Assembly: GCA_008477525.1 (NCBI GenBank)
Contig: SPDT01000001.1
Location: 3,534,001-3,598,000 of the forward strand
From: Hypomyces perniciosus
Lineage: Eukaryota; Ascomycota; Sordariomycetes; Hypocreales; Hypocreaceae
Direction of reading: 5' to 3'
DNA: 64,000 nt
In this document: positions 12,786 through 26,336 of the stretch, in pieces
Layout: every line of letters starts with the position of its first letter
How positions within the stretch are numbered: the stretch's first letter is position 1
Translations under genes and position numbers: made by a program
The notes under the pieces: model-generated
The model's database searches: none
What the model was told of the DNA's origin: nothing
What the model saw: only the letters and a program-made list of their open reading frames with translations

Positions 12786-14639
12786 ATGACTCAGCGATTG
12801 ACGATGCAGCGCAGTCAATTGCTCTATGACGGGCTGTGGCGGTGCCTGTGCCCTGCGTTTGACAGGAATACCCTGCATCGGGCTGTGCATCAGCAGAGCT
12901 TGGGTTTGCTGAGATCACCTCTGCGACGGCCTGCCAAACTCCCGCGACCGAGCACGACGTGTGCGAAGTTGATACAGAATCGCCAGCATGGAACGAGCGC
13001 TGCCGCTGTCGATGCAGTTGAAGCAGTCGAACAGACTGAACAACACGAGGCAGAGAGCGCGAAACCGGTGTCCTGGAAGCAACGGCTTCTTACCCCGACA
13101 CCACCAAACGAAGAGGCCCTCCAGGCCAGTTCGATTGACGAGATTACGGCTGCACTGTTAGCCCTACGAGATCCAAAGCGATGGAAGTCCAGTAGCGAGA
13201 ATGTCGACCAGCACGAACGGATCGTGCAGTTAGCCCAACACCTCCTCGCATCCCGCGACCAGCCACTCAGTCCTTTCATCTACGAATGCATGATGGACAC
13301 CATGGCTGACCCTAAAGGCTCCGTGGATGGTGTGCGGCGATTACTGGACGACATGGCAACGCAAGGCATGAAGCCCACGGCGGAGTTGTGCCACGCCGCA
13401 TTGGGAGCGTTAATGAACCACCCAGACTACGTGTTGCGACAGGAAGTTGTGGATATTATGCAAGAGTACTGGTTTGCAATCGACACACCGGTGAAGCAGA
13501 GCGTTGTTATTGGCCTCTTGCGGGATGAGCAGTATGAGCTGGCGTATACGAGGTTGACGGAAATGATCGACCAAGGGGCACGCATTGACCTTTGGGTCTA
13601 CGATATCTTTATCTTGGTGTTTGGCAAGTTGGGCTTTTTGGACGAGATGCTCTTGCTATTACATCGTAGGAAGCGCGGCAGGGAGGCCGACCCCGTGGTC
13701 AACAGCTTGCTTTACTATGTGTTGGACGTGTGCAGTCAGGCATATCATCATACAGGAACGGCATTCGGTTGGAACTGCTTGGTCAGAAACTCTCTCATGC
13801 AGCCATCTGACGGGATTGTCGAGAACGTGCTTGGAACCGCAGCGAGGCATGCAGACACTCAACTAGCGACTGAAGCGTTGGACTTGATATCCAGCCGGAC
13901 CCGGGCGCAATCGCACCATTACGAGGCTGTCGTGGAAGCGTTTGCTGCAGACGGGGATGTTGCACCAGCATTCCGCATTCTCTGCATCATGAGGGAAAAC
14001 GGAATACGAATCAAGCGCGGGCATACGAGGGTGATGCTCAAGACGATGAAGAATCGCCCGGAACTTGTCACAGAAGCGGAGAAGGTGGTCCGAGATATGA
14101 CTGGCAATCAAGCGGTCCCTCAGGCTGTCGTTGGAGTCGTCATCGAGGCAATGATACAAATACATGGCAGTGAAAGAGCCATGGAGTTGTACCATGATAT
14201 CCCCGCGCTATGCAACGGAGATCTGCCTAACGCCAGGCTGGTCCAAGACCTGATCATCCATAGCGCGAACCTAGCGACAGCCCAGAACCTTACTCGGGAA
14301 TACCATGTCCGGTTCTCCGACAACGATGACCCGAAGCGGAGCCTATCCACCCTCAGTACCCTGATAACTAGATGCGCAGAGATTGGAGAGATGGACCTAG
14401 CATTTCGGTTTGCGAAACAGGTGATGGCAACTGGTGTTGCTAAGCGACGGCCGTCGATGAAATGGATTACGACACTGGTTGCACAGGCAGTTGAGAGAGA
14501 GGATGGCCGGGTCTGGCCAGTTGTGGATGAGTTGAGCAAAGCTGACGATGGCGAGACCAGCAAGATGGTGCAGAGGATATTGCAGCAAAAGAAGATTGCT
14601 AAACGGGCTGCGGAGCGGAAAGCAACTCCGCAAGGCTAA
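12786..14639 (+). CDS. Probable mitochondrial pentatricopeptide-repeat (PPR-like) protein
   Basis: A single-exon gene of 617 aa. The first 70 residues are Arg-rich and nearly devoid of acids (MTQRLTMQRSQLLYDGLWRC onward), as expected of a mitochondrial presequence. From about residue 130 the chain is a series of helix pairs of PPR style, for example GVRRLLDDMATQGMKPTAEL, YELAYTRLTEMIDQGARIDL and PAFRILCIMRENGIRIKRGH. Known PPR proteins of fungi bind organelle RNA and help translation or stability of mitochondrial transcripts, so that role is inferred. I cannot assign a named orthologue. A second ATG six codons in (12804) is an alternative start. The C-terminus is basic (KKIAKRAAERKA). Confidence 0.85.
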   Translation: MTQRLTMQRSQLLYDGLWRCLCPAFDRNTLHRAVHQQSLGLLRSPLRRPAKLPRPSTTCAKLIQNRQHGTSAAAVDAVEAVEQTEQHEAESAKPVSWKQRLLTPTPPNEEALQASSIDEITAALLALRDPKRWKSSSENVDQHERIVQLAQHLLASRDQPLSPFIYECMMDTMADPKGSVDGVRRLLDDMATQGMKPTAELCHAALGALMNHPDYVLRQEVVDIMQEYWFAIDTPVKQSVVIGLLRDEQYELAYTRLTEMIDQGARIDLWVYDIFILVFGKLGFLDEMLLLLHRRKRGREADPVVNSLLYYVLDVCSQAYHHTGTAFGWNCLVRNSLMQPSDGIVENVLGTAARHADTQLATEALDLISSRTRAQSHHYEAVVEAFAADGDVAPAFRILCIMRENGIRIKRGHTRVMLKTMKNRPELVTEAEKVVRDMTGNQAVPQAVVGVVIEAMIQIHGSERAMELYHDIPALCNGDLPNARLVQDLIIHSANLATAQNLTREYHVRFSDNDDPKRSLSTLSTLITRCAEIGEMDLAFRFAKQVMATGVAKRRPSMKWITTLVAQAVEREDGRVWPVVDELSKADDGETSKMVQRILQQKKIAKRAAERKATPQG

Positions 14640-15974
14640 AGATGGATTTATAAGTGAGATGATATCCAACAGTAGTAGTATAATATGATACGGGTCGTTA
14701 TTAACGGGGCCAATGCGGAAGTGGCTGTGATCTAAATCTTTAGTCCGCCCAACAGGTGACTTGTCATGATTGCGAGCTCGATGCAGAAATGGAGAATTTT
14801 GTGACTATATACTACCATCTCCATCAAGAGTGTGATACTACAAGCTTTTTTACTTAGGTAGGAATAAGAGGGAGAGTGGGGATATATGATTAGAGATCTG
14901 CTTACGGAGTACATATAATACCTATCAGTAGTACGGAGTAGTACTAGGCAGTACTAATACTCCGTACTCTCCCTGGGCTTGTCCGCAACCGGACTAGTGA
15001 TGGGACATGTTATGGACCTGCTAAGGCTAACTGATACACTTTCAATGTTTTTATTTTGTCTTGTTGAGTGCCATTATTAATCCACACCATTTAGGTGCCG
15101 ACGAATAGCACGTAGGTAAAAGTCTCCGAGATGCTGACGTTGGATTGGATAGATAACTGTTCGCGGACATAGAACGAACGGTAAGTCCGTATTTTGGTGA
15201 AAGAGAAAAGACTGTGGATCATACCGAATCACAGGGTATTATTAAGTCCACTATATGTCGTACTGTGTATATTATGCTTTTTTACTCTATAGACCCAATT
15301 GGTATATTGTGGTGTAAAATCCCTTGCTGTTGTTGCTATTGTGTGTATAAGCTTAGTAGCAGTAGTATACTCGTAGGCACACTCTATGCTCGTCATCTGC
15401 ATGCTGAGCCTCGCACGTCATCTCACATGAAACAAACGGCAGATAGAACTTACAAACTCACATATATTCCCCTGCATGAAATTGGTAATTCGTTCACGAC
15501 CACCCGAAGGAACCGGAACCTAGTTACTACTATCTGATCCATCTTACTAGCCAAGGGTTGGTAATCCACATTCTCAAAGTTAGTCCAACCAAGCAAAAGT
15601 CTCTGCTTCGTAGAGCGTTATGGACCCTTCACTCAGCTGGAGATTGACGGAGATTTCGGCAGTAGCCCGTAGATAGTTTGTGTGACTCGATCTGGATGGA
15701 TCTCGAAAGCAATACTATTTCCATGATGCTCGTGTTGATTACTGAGCTATAAGAGGGAGCCGTTGGACCTGGTTCATGAGCCTGGTTCATTTTGTGCTCA
15801 TTTCATCATACAATCTGCTACTAATACCAACATCGTCCTTCTCTCTCTCTCTCTCTCTCTCTCTCCATATATATATATACTAATACTGGACGAGTGACAC
15901 CTCACTTACACCAAGATACCCATACGCCATTCATAAGAACCAGAGCGCAAAAAACAACTATCCCAGTATATCCA
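14640..15974. other. Intergenic region between PPR and MFS genes
   Basis: AT-rich, with no convincing gene. It holds three TACGGAGTA/TACTCCGTA words (about 14905-14965). A CT-repeat followed by a TA-repeat (15841-15879) lies about 100 bp upstream of the MFS start and is probably in its promoter or 5' leader. Confidence 0.55.
15841..15879. repeat. (CT)n-(TA)n microsatellite
   Basis: About 12 CT units followed by about 6 TA units, upstream of the MFS transporter start. Confidence 0.9.
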
Positions 15975-17797
15975 ATGGCGGACATCATCAGAGACTCCCC
16001 TTTCGGGCAGCTCGTCCGCTGGTTCACCAAGAATCAATACTTCCAATACCCCGAAGAGAAGCCCGACTTCAAGCTCCCGGAACCATGGGTCCGGCTCATG
16101 AACGATCCCAACGCCGTTCTCGCCCCCGAGACCGTCTCCCCCAGCACGTCCATAGCGGACGGAGACACGCCTAGCCCCCAGAATCCAGCGGCAGACGAGT
16201 TGAACAACATCGAGAAGGTCAAGTCAATACCTATTGCTCCTCAGGTAACGAAGGATGGTGCCATACTCGTCGATTGGTACACCACGGACGATGTATCCAA
16301 CCCGTACAACTGGTCCGACGGCAAGCGGTCCGTCATTAGCCTGATCATCTGTCTATACACCTTCGTCGTGTATGCAACATCATCCATTTACACAGCATCA
16401 ACAGAGGGCATCATGAAGGAATTCGGCGTCAGCGAACTCGACGCCACGCTGGGTCTGTCTCTCTACGTGCTGGGCTATGGCATCGGCCCTTTGATCTTCT
16501 CACCCCTGGGCGAGATCCCGCGCATTGGACGAAGTCCCGTGTACATCATTACCATGTTCCTCTTTGTTATCCTGTCCATTCCAACAGCTTTTGCGCCAAA
16601 CTTTGCCGGCCTCTTGGTCCTTCGATTCCTGACGGGAGTTTTTGGATCGCCGTGTCTGGCATCAGGAGGTGCCTCTCTTGGTGACATGTATAGCGTTATG
16701 GCGGTCCCCTATACCATGATGGTCTGGGTCGCAGCCGCCTCCGGTGGACGTAAGCTTCTTCGCTCCCCCTTTTCTCCCGAGTATCATCAACGGCTAACCA
16801 AAACTCCCCTTCAGCTGCTCTTGGTCCCCTTCTCAGTGGCTTCTCCGTCCCCGTCAAGGGCTGGCGCTGGTCCCTCTTCGAGTCCGTCTGGGCCTCTGCT
16901 CCCGTCCTCATCGCCATGTTTTTCTTCCTCCCGGAGACCAGCAGCCACAGCATCCTCCTCCACCGAGCCCAGCGTCTTCGCAAACTCACTGGCAACGAGC
17001 GTTTCATGTCCCAGAGCGAAATTGACACTAATAACACCAAGACGTCTACCATCTTCATTGACGCCTTGATCAAGCCCATCGAAATCACCATCAAGGACCC
17101 TGCCGTGCTGTTTGTGCAGATCTACACAGCTATCATCTACGGCATCTACTATTCATGTAAGTCTCCTCCTCTTATACATACCTCAACACAACAACATGGA
17201 CTAACTCGGACATATAAAAAAGTCTTCGAGGTCTTCCCTCTCGTCTACCCCGTCTACTACAACATGAACCTCGGCTCTGTCGGCCTCGTCTTCCTTTGCA
17301 TCCTCATCGCCTGCTTCATCGGCGCTACCATTTATGGGTCCTACATCCACTTCTACGTGAACCCTCGCATCAGACGCTTCGGCTGGCCCGTCCATGAAGC
17401 TCGCCTCATACTCGCCTTGCCAGCCTCCCTAGGCCCAACCATCGGTCTCTTCATCTTCGGCTGGACCGCCCGCGCCTCCATCCACTGGATCGTACCCACC
17501 ATTGGCATCGTCATCTACAGCGCCTCAGTGTTCATCGTCCTGCAGTGCATCTTCATCTACATCCCGTTCATCTACCCACGATATGCTGCGAGCTTGTTCG
17601 CTGCGAATGACTTCTTCCGCAGTGTCTTGGCCTGCGGTAGCGTGCTCTTTGCGCATCCGCTCTTTGCTAACCTCGGCGTTGCGAGGGGTGTGAGCTTGCT
17701 TGGTGGATTGAGCGTCATTGGCATTTTTGGCGTCTGGCTGCTGTACTTTTACGGTGCCAGATTGCGAGCTCTCAGCAAGTTCGCCGTGTCGGACTAG
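15975..17797 (+). CDS. MFS drug:H+ antiporter, DHA1 (FLU1-like)
   Basis: A 563-aa major facilitator, likely an exporter of small molecules at the plasma membrane. Exons are 15975-16749, 16815-17156 and 17223-17797; all junctions keep frame. The N-terminus RDSPFGQLVRWF with YPEEKP and the entry motif NPYNWSDGKRSVISL are typical of fungal DHA1 transporters of the FLU1 group. A 12-helix pattern is visible, split by a central cytoplasmic loop (HRAQRLRKLTGNERFMSQSE). The FLU1-like label rests on these motifs; the substrate cannot be read from sequence. An in-frame ATG at 15894 would add 27 residues of low-complexity leader; I prefer 15975 because it matches the family start. No biosynthetic genes lie beside it. 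Confidence 0.9.
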
Positions 17798-18370
17798 GAG
17801 ACTGATAACTATGATGAGAACTAGTAGTTTTCCCCTGAATTTAGAAGAGCATACTTGATAATCATTGGTTATTCCCCCTTGGTAGCGTTTCGCAAATAGA
17901 CACTTAGATACCATAGGTTGGGAGGAAGTGGAATGGGATGGCGAATGACTGGGTGATAGTGTATAGAACCCACCATAATAAAGACATTTCCGTGTATATT
18001 TTCGAAATCTTCCTCTTCTTCCCTATTTTTGGTTTACCCTCCCAACCAAGTCTAACAGAAAGCCATCATATATGTCTGTAGTGCAAGTGGCACTGGTATA
18101 TCTGTTCCACATGACTGATGGATACATCAACAGTGAACCCTCACAGGGGAAAAAACTCATAAACATGCCAAATCATGGCAATGGACAAAAAAGATCCGCC
18201 CCGCGCCGCAAAATATCGTTCCACTCATACTAAACGTTTGAAACACGCCCCGCCCAGTTGCCCTGTGACCCTTTACAATTTCCTTGAGAATCAGCAAAAG
18301 AAAAAAAAAAAAAAAAAAGTCGCCTATCCCGATGATCCGGGTACAAAAGATTTGCTAGGAAGTGTCATGT
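17798..18370. other. Convergent spacer between the MFS gene and the Zn2Cys6 gene
   Basis: Contains the two 3' ends and a run of about 18 A (18301-18318). No coding signal is seen. Confidence 0.55.
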
Positions 18371-21300
18371 CTATGAATCGCCCGACATGCCCCAACCGTA
18401 ATTGGACGCGTGGTTCCCAGAAGATGTAAAGGAATTGTTCCCTTGGCTGTTAAAGCCGTACCACGCATGATGTTGGTTTGTTTGTGGGTTGTGCTGTGAC
18501 TGCGGTTGTTGTTGTTGTTGTTGTTGTTGTTGTTGCTGTTGCTGCTGCTGTGGTAGTTGTGGGTTGTGTTGTGACTGCGGTGGTTGTTGTGGAAGTGGTT
18601 GACGCCTATGCTGCTGCTGCTGCTGCTGCTGTACGTTGTGTGATGAGAATGGCAAATAGCTCCGTCCTAGCTTCATCGACGACTGGTTGGAGCGAGACGC
18701 CTGGGCATGTGGCCGCATAATGAAGTTCTGTTGAGAAGCATGCGATTGATCAGATGCCAAGTCCTGCGTGTTCGATCTTGAACCAGCATACGATGTCGTG
18801 TTAGTGTGAGATACATTAGGAGTTTGTGAGGTGGAGTACGAGTTATATTGTCGGGTACTTGAATGATCCGATGGCGCCATAGCCGTTGTTGTTTGAGATG
18901 GCATAGAAACTGTTGTTGCATGGGCAGTGTGACCATACGTCTCATATGTGGCGGTCTTTGACGTGCCCTTTTGGTATGAGTATGGTTCATACGCGATTCG
19001 ATTAGCCGAGCTTGCGGTTGTTGAAGTGCGATTGTCAGGATAACGGTCATAGTTGTTGTAGCTCCCCGCGGCATTTGTACCCGTTGTTGTCTGTTGCATC
19101 GATACATGGCTATTCGACTGCTGGCTCGGCACTGTAGGAGTTGGGTTTGTCTGGGCTACTGATGGTGTGTCATGCAGAGAGCTTCGCGATGCATGTTTGC
19201 ATTGCCACGACTTGACTCGAGACTCATCGGTCATGGGGGAGACCGCACCGTGACGTTGTATCGGCGCCGTTACCATTGCTGGTTGTTGAGAGGCGATCAT
19301 AGGCAATTGTTGAGCGACCACATGTCGTTGTTGCGAATCCTCAAGTGTAGTTTGTGAGAGCGCAGCCTGAGAGAGCGCAGCCTGAGAGAGAGCGGCTGCA
19401 TGCCATATTCCCCGCTGGGTTCTGACGGGATCAACACCCATCCCATAACTGTATTCCCCAGAACTCTGTTCAGGCAATGAAGGCGCCATCACTGTTGATA
19501 CCGCAGCCTGGGTGACCGAGTGGCCGCCAGACGACCAGTTTGTGGTTGCGGTGGGATTCGCTGATGTATCTTGTTGGCTCCTCCCCTGAGATGACCTAGT
19601 TGGCATGCTATGCCTTGCATCTGCCACTGGCCGCTTCAAAGTCAATTTTCTTGGTGTTGGGGATATTGTCTGTGCAGCCGGCTCTTGTTTTACATCTGCT
19701 GTCGGGGCATGGGCCGGGTAATACATCTGGCTCTGAGATGTTATGAGATTGGATGATGAACTGCGAGTTTGGTGTGAGGGCTGATATGGATTGGGCTCAG
19801 GCACTGTCACGTTGGACGATGAGTGGAAGTAAGTTGATTGAGCATCGTCATCTCCCCAGTCGGTGGCGGTTATGTTGTTTGTGAGCATCTCTGCTATCGG
19901 CATCTGGTGATAGGCGGAATTGTCCTGCATTTCTGAGTATTCCTCTTCATCCTCCTGCTCCTGTTCCTGTTGGGATTCCGGTTGCTGGTCTGCTTCTGCG
20001 TCAGCGTCGGCGTCTGCCTCCTCTTCCTGTTCCCGATCCTGTTCCTGTTCTTGTTGCTGTTCCGGTAGGTTTTCTTCCTGTTCGTCCTCGATAGTAACGA
20101 TTGCATTTGATTTCCTCTTTCTTGCTTTTGGTGGAGGATATTCACAAACCAGCCCGGCCGTTTGGCATTCGGCACAAGTAGGTATTTCTTTAGGACACTA
20201 TTCTTCTATTAGCGGATGGCCCATAACACCATAGATGGCTGACTCACCTTGACCTTGCGTTGTTTGCATGCGAAGCAGGCGACTCGTGACTTACCAGGCC
20301 CCCGTCGTCTGGCCTTCTTGGGGGCCTCTGTCTGTTGTCCTGACTCTGCATCCGCGGCGGAGGTTCCGCCAGACCTATTCGTGAGACTCTTCCTGTCGTT
20401 CTTCGTATTTCCAGCCCCTTGAGTCTGCAACACCAGCTCATTAGTAGTCACGGGGCCAGACGGACTTGTCTGTATGTTGGTTTGCATGGGTGTTGAAGTA
20501 CTTGGGGTCGATGATGGAGCCGAGCCCTCCCTATTACCAGGGTGGATTATACGAAGACGTTCTGCACCATACTTGACCAGCATATTAAGTGATTCCTTCT
20601 GCAGGTCCGGTGATTGGTTCGCAAAAATATTGAATTGCTCTAGTGACAGCGAATCTGGGTCGACGCCTGCTTCTCGCAGTATCACTGTAGCAACGTCTCG
20701 ACGACGTGTTGCTTCCTCCGGTGTTACGTTGATAGCGAGAAGTCCACTGAGAGAAGGTTGTGATGCCTCTTGGTGTGCTTGTGCTTGTTGCACAGTCGAA
20801 TCATTTTCCATCAAGGCTTGGAGTTGACCGTCCTGCACTTCACCAGACTGAGAAGGCTCTTCAAGGTTGATTAGACCGGATCCCTCTGGTAAACTGGCAT
20901 TACCAGTCCTCCTCCTCCTCCTTTTCGGCTTGCCACTCTCATCTTGCGTCTTGTCCGTGTCCCGCTTTCTTCTTGCGGAATTCGGCTGCTTCGGGGTCTT
21001 TTGCTTCTCGATAACGGGTTGGGGGTCTTGTATGGGTAGTGGCTTGAAGCGAGCTGCAAGTTGAGCTACAGTCTGGTGAAGTGGCGTATGGTCGTATTTG
21101 ATGGATATTGTTCTGCTGCTCCTAGAGAAGCTTACGATTACAGTCCCCCGGCAGTCGAACGCAGGCCGGCCTAGCAATGTTAGAAAGAATGCAAATAGAA
21201 TAAACTCAGAATGCAAACGCACATGAATGATGGGCATCCAGTTCCTTCTGACTGTATTCGGCGATGGGCGCCTTTGTCTGGGCCTTGTTCTGGCGGTTCC

Positions 21301-21793
21301 AATGCTGAAGCGAGCCTTTGCAAAGATATGTAAATTTCCAGCCCTGCGTGGCCCGCGACACCTCTCTCACGGTCCACTCGCTTCCATCTACCTCGCCCAT
21401 CATGTAGATGATGTGTTTGGCGACAGATCGCTGAACTGTCGGGTCGTCATGTGGTTGATTCGTCAAAGCATCGCTTGCTCGCACCACACGGGCAGTCTGT
21501 TCCTCCGTTCGCTCCACAGCCACGCTCGTCGAATGAACACCTCCAAGCGATGGGTCGAGGTTGTTCAGCCCCTCCAAGACATCATTCTCCCCCTCCGAGA
21601 GCCCCAACGTGAGCTGTGCCGTTCCCGCTAGCTCAAGATTCGTTGCGATATGCTCGGCGCGGGTCGCAGTGACTTTGGCACCAAATACGTCTCGCAGGCG
21701 CGATTGCAGTTCATCAATGGAGTCACATGGTCTGTTAGCTGGCTGGCTGGGATCGTGTTCCTGGAGGTTGAAGCTGGCGAGAAAGTCGGCCAT
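18371..21793 (-). CDS. Large Zn2Cys6 protein with internal zinc cluster, polyQ tail and WRKY/GCM-like N-terminus
   Basis: Exons 21793-21223, 21170-20248 and 20197-18371 give 1106 aa. The zinc cluster CFACKQRKVKC...CAECQTAGLVC has exact C-x2-C-x6-C-x6-C-x2-C-x6-C spacing. It lies at residues about 489-516, mid-protein rather than at the usual N-terminus, and intron 2 cuts it before the third Cys. The first 230 residues hold W-K-F-T-Y-L-C-K-G-S, then HHSC-RPAFDC and YDHTPLH. The Cys/His order resembles the zinc-binding core of WRKY/GCM/FAR1-type DNA-binding domains; that is inference. A Lys/Arg block (KPKRRRRRTG) is a likely nuclear signal. An acidic Glu/Asp/Gln stretch follows the cluster, then low-complexity Ser/Thr/Gln sequence with a triple AALSQ repeat and a long polyQ. 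A likely transcription regulator; no named orthologue recognised. A GTG seven codons upstream is not used as start. Confidence 0.88.
18504..18551 (-). repeat. CAA/CAG trinucleotide tract encoding polyglutamine
   Basis: Encodes about 15 consecutive Gln near the C-terminus of the Zn2Cys6 protein. A second, shorter run of about six CAG codons lies at about 18610-18630. Such tracts vary in length between strains. Confidence 0.9.
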
Positions 21794-22445
21794 GTGCGGC
21801 TTTGCAGACGGCACAAATGGCGATTGCGCCAGGAGGAGGATTCTGGCCAGATATTTAGCTGGGCCCGGCTCTTGTTGTGGCGACGGACTGGTGAAACAGC
21901 TATTGGAGGTCGATAATGGCGGTTTCGACTTTGACTGTGATAATGGCTGGCTCCCGCGAACTATTAGTAGATTGCGGTCATTGCGAGATGCAGAAGCACT
22001 GGGGGTGAAGCGTCAAACTGGATGGGGCGTGAACGGAGTGGAAGCACGCGTCGTACACCCCGCCCTTTTTGGATCTGGCGTGCGTGCTGATTCATCCTCC
22101 ATAATCGCCAGGATGAGGCTGTATTGTAGGCCTATAAGAGGATAAAGCAGGAATGTTGGAGATGAAAAGTTACACAAAAACTTGAAGAAATTCCCAGTTG
22201 TGATGATTTCCCTTGGTGTTTGCTTAATGTTTCCATAGTGACGGAAAAGGTGAAATTATGGAGTGGCAGCACTGTCATCTGAATTGAATGACAAGTCATT
22301 GACTGATGGCACAACATCAACACCTTGTGATCTTCACTAAATAAACCGAATAAATCATACGCCCTGGACCCGTTACTACAAAATAATAATTCACACTGGA
22401 CCAACTCATCAGCATCGTCAAGCATCGCCCTTTAGTCTCTCAACC
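21794..22445. promoter_or_regulatory. Spacer upstream of the Zn2Cys6 gene and downstream of KU70
   Basis: About 650 bp between two genes on the same strand. It must hold the KU70 3' end and the promoter of the Zn2Cys6 gene. No further gene is seen. Confidence 0.5.
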
Positions 22446-24494
22446 TTAGCTATGTTCCTCGACCCATTGTTCTATCCTTTCCACCAGATCCGCCTTCTTG
22501 CCGCCGGTGCTCAACCCCTTGGCTGCTGCAACATCCTTTAGCTGTACCACGGTCATCTTTGCAAGCCCGTCACTTTCAACTGCGACTTTCAACTGTGCCA
22601 TGCTGAAGGCTGATCCGCTTGGTCGCTCCGCCGCCGATCTTCCCCGTTTTGCTGGACGCTCAGAAGCTTCGTCATCTGTCTCTCTCTTCAGTGACCTTGC
22701 CCTGGTCGTCGAGACCTTGACTGCTTCTTCCGACAGGGTTTCAGCCCATTCCTCGAGGTATCCTCCGGCGCGTTTACTTATTGCTTTGTATTTCGGCTCC
22801 GTCAAGTCTTCTGCTTTTTCTGGGACTTCTTCGTCCAGTGCTAGAGTCTGCAAGATCTTGTAATGCCACTGCAGTGCCGGATTTGGGTATTTCGTCGGGT
22901 TGTACATCCCCTTTGGAAGATTCAATTGTTGGACAATGATTCTCATCTTTGTTTTCAGATCTTCGGAACAATCAACCAATCCCTTGGCATCGGGCTTGAT
23001 ATCTCGCAAGTCGTCTGCGGTTGGGAGAGGATAAACCCAGAGTCCAGCTGGTAGATACGGAGTACCGGACCCCTCATCAGATTGCTCCCTTGAAGGAATG
23101 ATAGCCGCAAGAATAGGTTGCGCATTTGATCGAACCACGCACCAGGCAATGCCAACCTTATCATCATTTAGGAGCTTCTGCCAGAGGGCCGAAAAAACTC
23201 GAGAGGAACCCACGTAGTCCTCCTCACTAGGGAAGATGAAAGAGGACTTCTTCACACTAGCCCAGGCAGGAATCATGTTGCGAGGTTTGAAGCCGATGAT
23301 TCGAATGATTGGAGAGCCGAAACTTCTTAGAGCCTTCTGCTCCTCCGGGGTGAAATATACATATTCACCACCAAACTTGTACGCTATCTTAATTTCCTGT
23401 TTCTCCACTGTTCTGGTGCTGTCCTCGGCAATCCGAGTAGTATCGCCTGTTGCAATTTGCGCTTTTTCGCCATCCAGCCAGATATAGCTAGTCCTGGCGG
23501 GGGTTTGCCGATGCACGAGGTTGTATCCTTTCACAGATATTCGGAGCCCAGGAGCGATCTCAAGTGGGAGTTTGAACAATGTCCTCTTGGGCGTCTGCTT
23601 AGAGTTGATGTTTGAGATGAGTGAATTAAGAAGCGTTAATCCGTCTCCAGATTTCGACGTTCGGACTTCAGAGCCGTTAGCTTCTGCAGCAGGGTCACAG
23701 TAGATGATATCCTTTGCCTATTAGCGAAGGTGACATGGATGAAAGATGGGGGCTTACATCATAAAACTTTGTCAGATCAAACTTCGAGTCGCCTTGCGTA
23801 ATGGGGAACAGATCGATAGTAATTCCGAGGTCATATAAGTCCTTGGCTCGGACCGCAGCGGCAGACCTGGCCGCTTTATCTAAAGCGTGAGGGTCGTCAT
23901 TGTCAGTCACTATGAATAAGCGACGACTGCCGAAGTTGGCTGCCTTTGTGGTGAATATCTGGTTTGCGCAGAAAAGCACATTCGACATCGAAACCTCATC
24001 ATCGGCGGACTTCAACACCTCATCTTCATCCTCGCCCTCCTCTACCAAAGCCTTCAATGCCTTGACGTCATCAGCTGCAGGGACATCAAGATCTGTGAAG
24101 AGATAACAATTGGGGTAGCCTAGTCCACCTCGGCCATCCGCATCATCTTGGAATTTCGTCTTCTCGGTGCCAAAGAGCAGAATGCCCATCATATCCTTGG
24201 GACTAGAGATGATGCGCTGTTCCATGAGATGATAAGCGCATTTTAAAGCAGCTTGGACTGGGCTATCCCGATCTGCCTTCTTAGAATCCGAAGCTGGCGG
24301 TGGACTCAGCATCGATTCACTGACTTCAATGGCCAGTAAGACGGCATCTTTCTGTGCTTTATAGCTCTGAAAAGCAGTCAGATCAATAATCCCTGAACGA
24401 GGATACGCAGCAAGGGGCCTACAGTCTCATCGATTTCCTGATCCCCCTCATCTTCTTCCTCTTCTCGCATCCAATCCTTCTTGTAATCCGCCAT
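22446..24494 (-). CDS. KU70: Ku70, DNA end-binding subunit of non-homologous end joining
   Basis: Ku70 pairs with Ku80 to bind broken DNA ends and telomeres in the nucleus. Exons 24494-24423, 24366-23758 and 23711-22446 give 648 aa, the normal length. The N-terminal von Willebrand-like domain starts at [15 protein letters not shown] and contains [14 protein letters not shown]. The central Ku beta-barrel follows ([51 protein letters not shown]). The C-terminus has a bipartite basic region ([17 protein letters not shown]) and a SAP domain ([34 protein letters not shown]). Both introns are short (56 and 46 nt). It is head to head with ferrochelatase. All expected domains are present, so end joining is predicted to be intact. 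Confidence 0.97.
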
Positions 24495-24961
24495 CGTGTA
24501 CACCACAAATCACGGAGTTGTGAAAGAATGACAAAAGGTTGGAGTTTATGAGTTGAGCGTGAACGACAGCTCCAGGCAAACGCGACTTCAGCAGGCAGAC
24601 ACACGACAGGGGTCCGCGTAGTCACGTTATAAGTCACGTGTTTATTATACCACTGGAGCGGCCAATGATTTCAGTATGAAGGTATTAGTGGGTACCCGAG
24701 GTAGGTACGTAATTGAACCCAACATCATTGGTCAATCGTCAAGTGGCTTAGGCATAAAGATGTACATGCATGACTGGATGTAAACACTACAGCTAGAAGT
24801 ATCGCCCTAACTCCGCATCTGATCGTGACCTCGGAGCTTGCATCATGGCATCGGGCACATCGGCGCTATAAGCTAATTGCAAGCTATTCACAGGTCGCAG
24901 CATTTGTCTTTTCGCAAAACACATTGATGCGGCAGTCGAGGCACTGCGCCAAACTTCCAAT
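24495..24961. promoter_or_regulatory. Bidirectional promoter of KU70 and ferrochelatase
   Basis: 467 bp between divergent starts. AT-rich around 24640-24790. No ORF of note. Confidence 0.55.

Positions 24962-26336
<1,375 letters not shown>

Noticed and set aside
11910..12890. 326-aa ORF on the minus strand
   Set aside because: Runs through the LSM4 introns and the 5' end of the PPR gene in another frame. The correctly spliced frame gives a full LSm4.
15975..21793. Secondary-metabolite cluster (transporter next to a Zn2Cys6 regulator, FAS genes nearby)
   Set aside because: No PKS, NRPS, terpene synthase or tailoring enzymes are present, and housekeeping genes lie between. The FAS pair has primary-metabolism form and arrangement.
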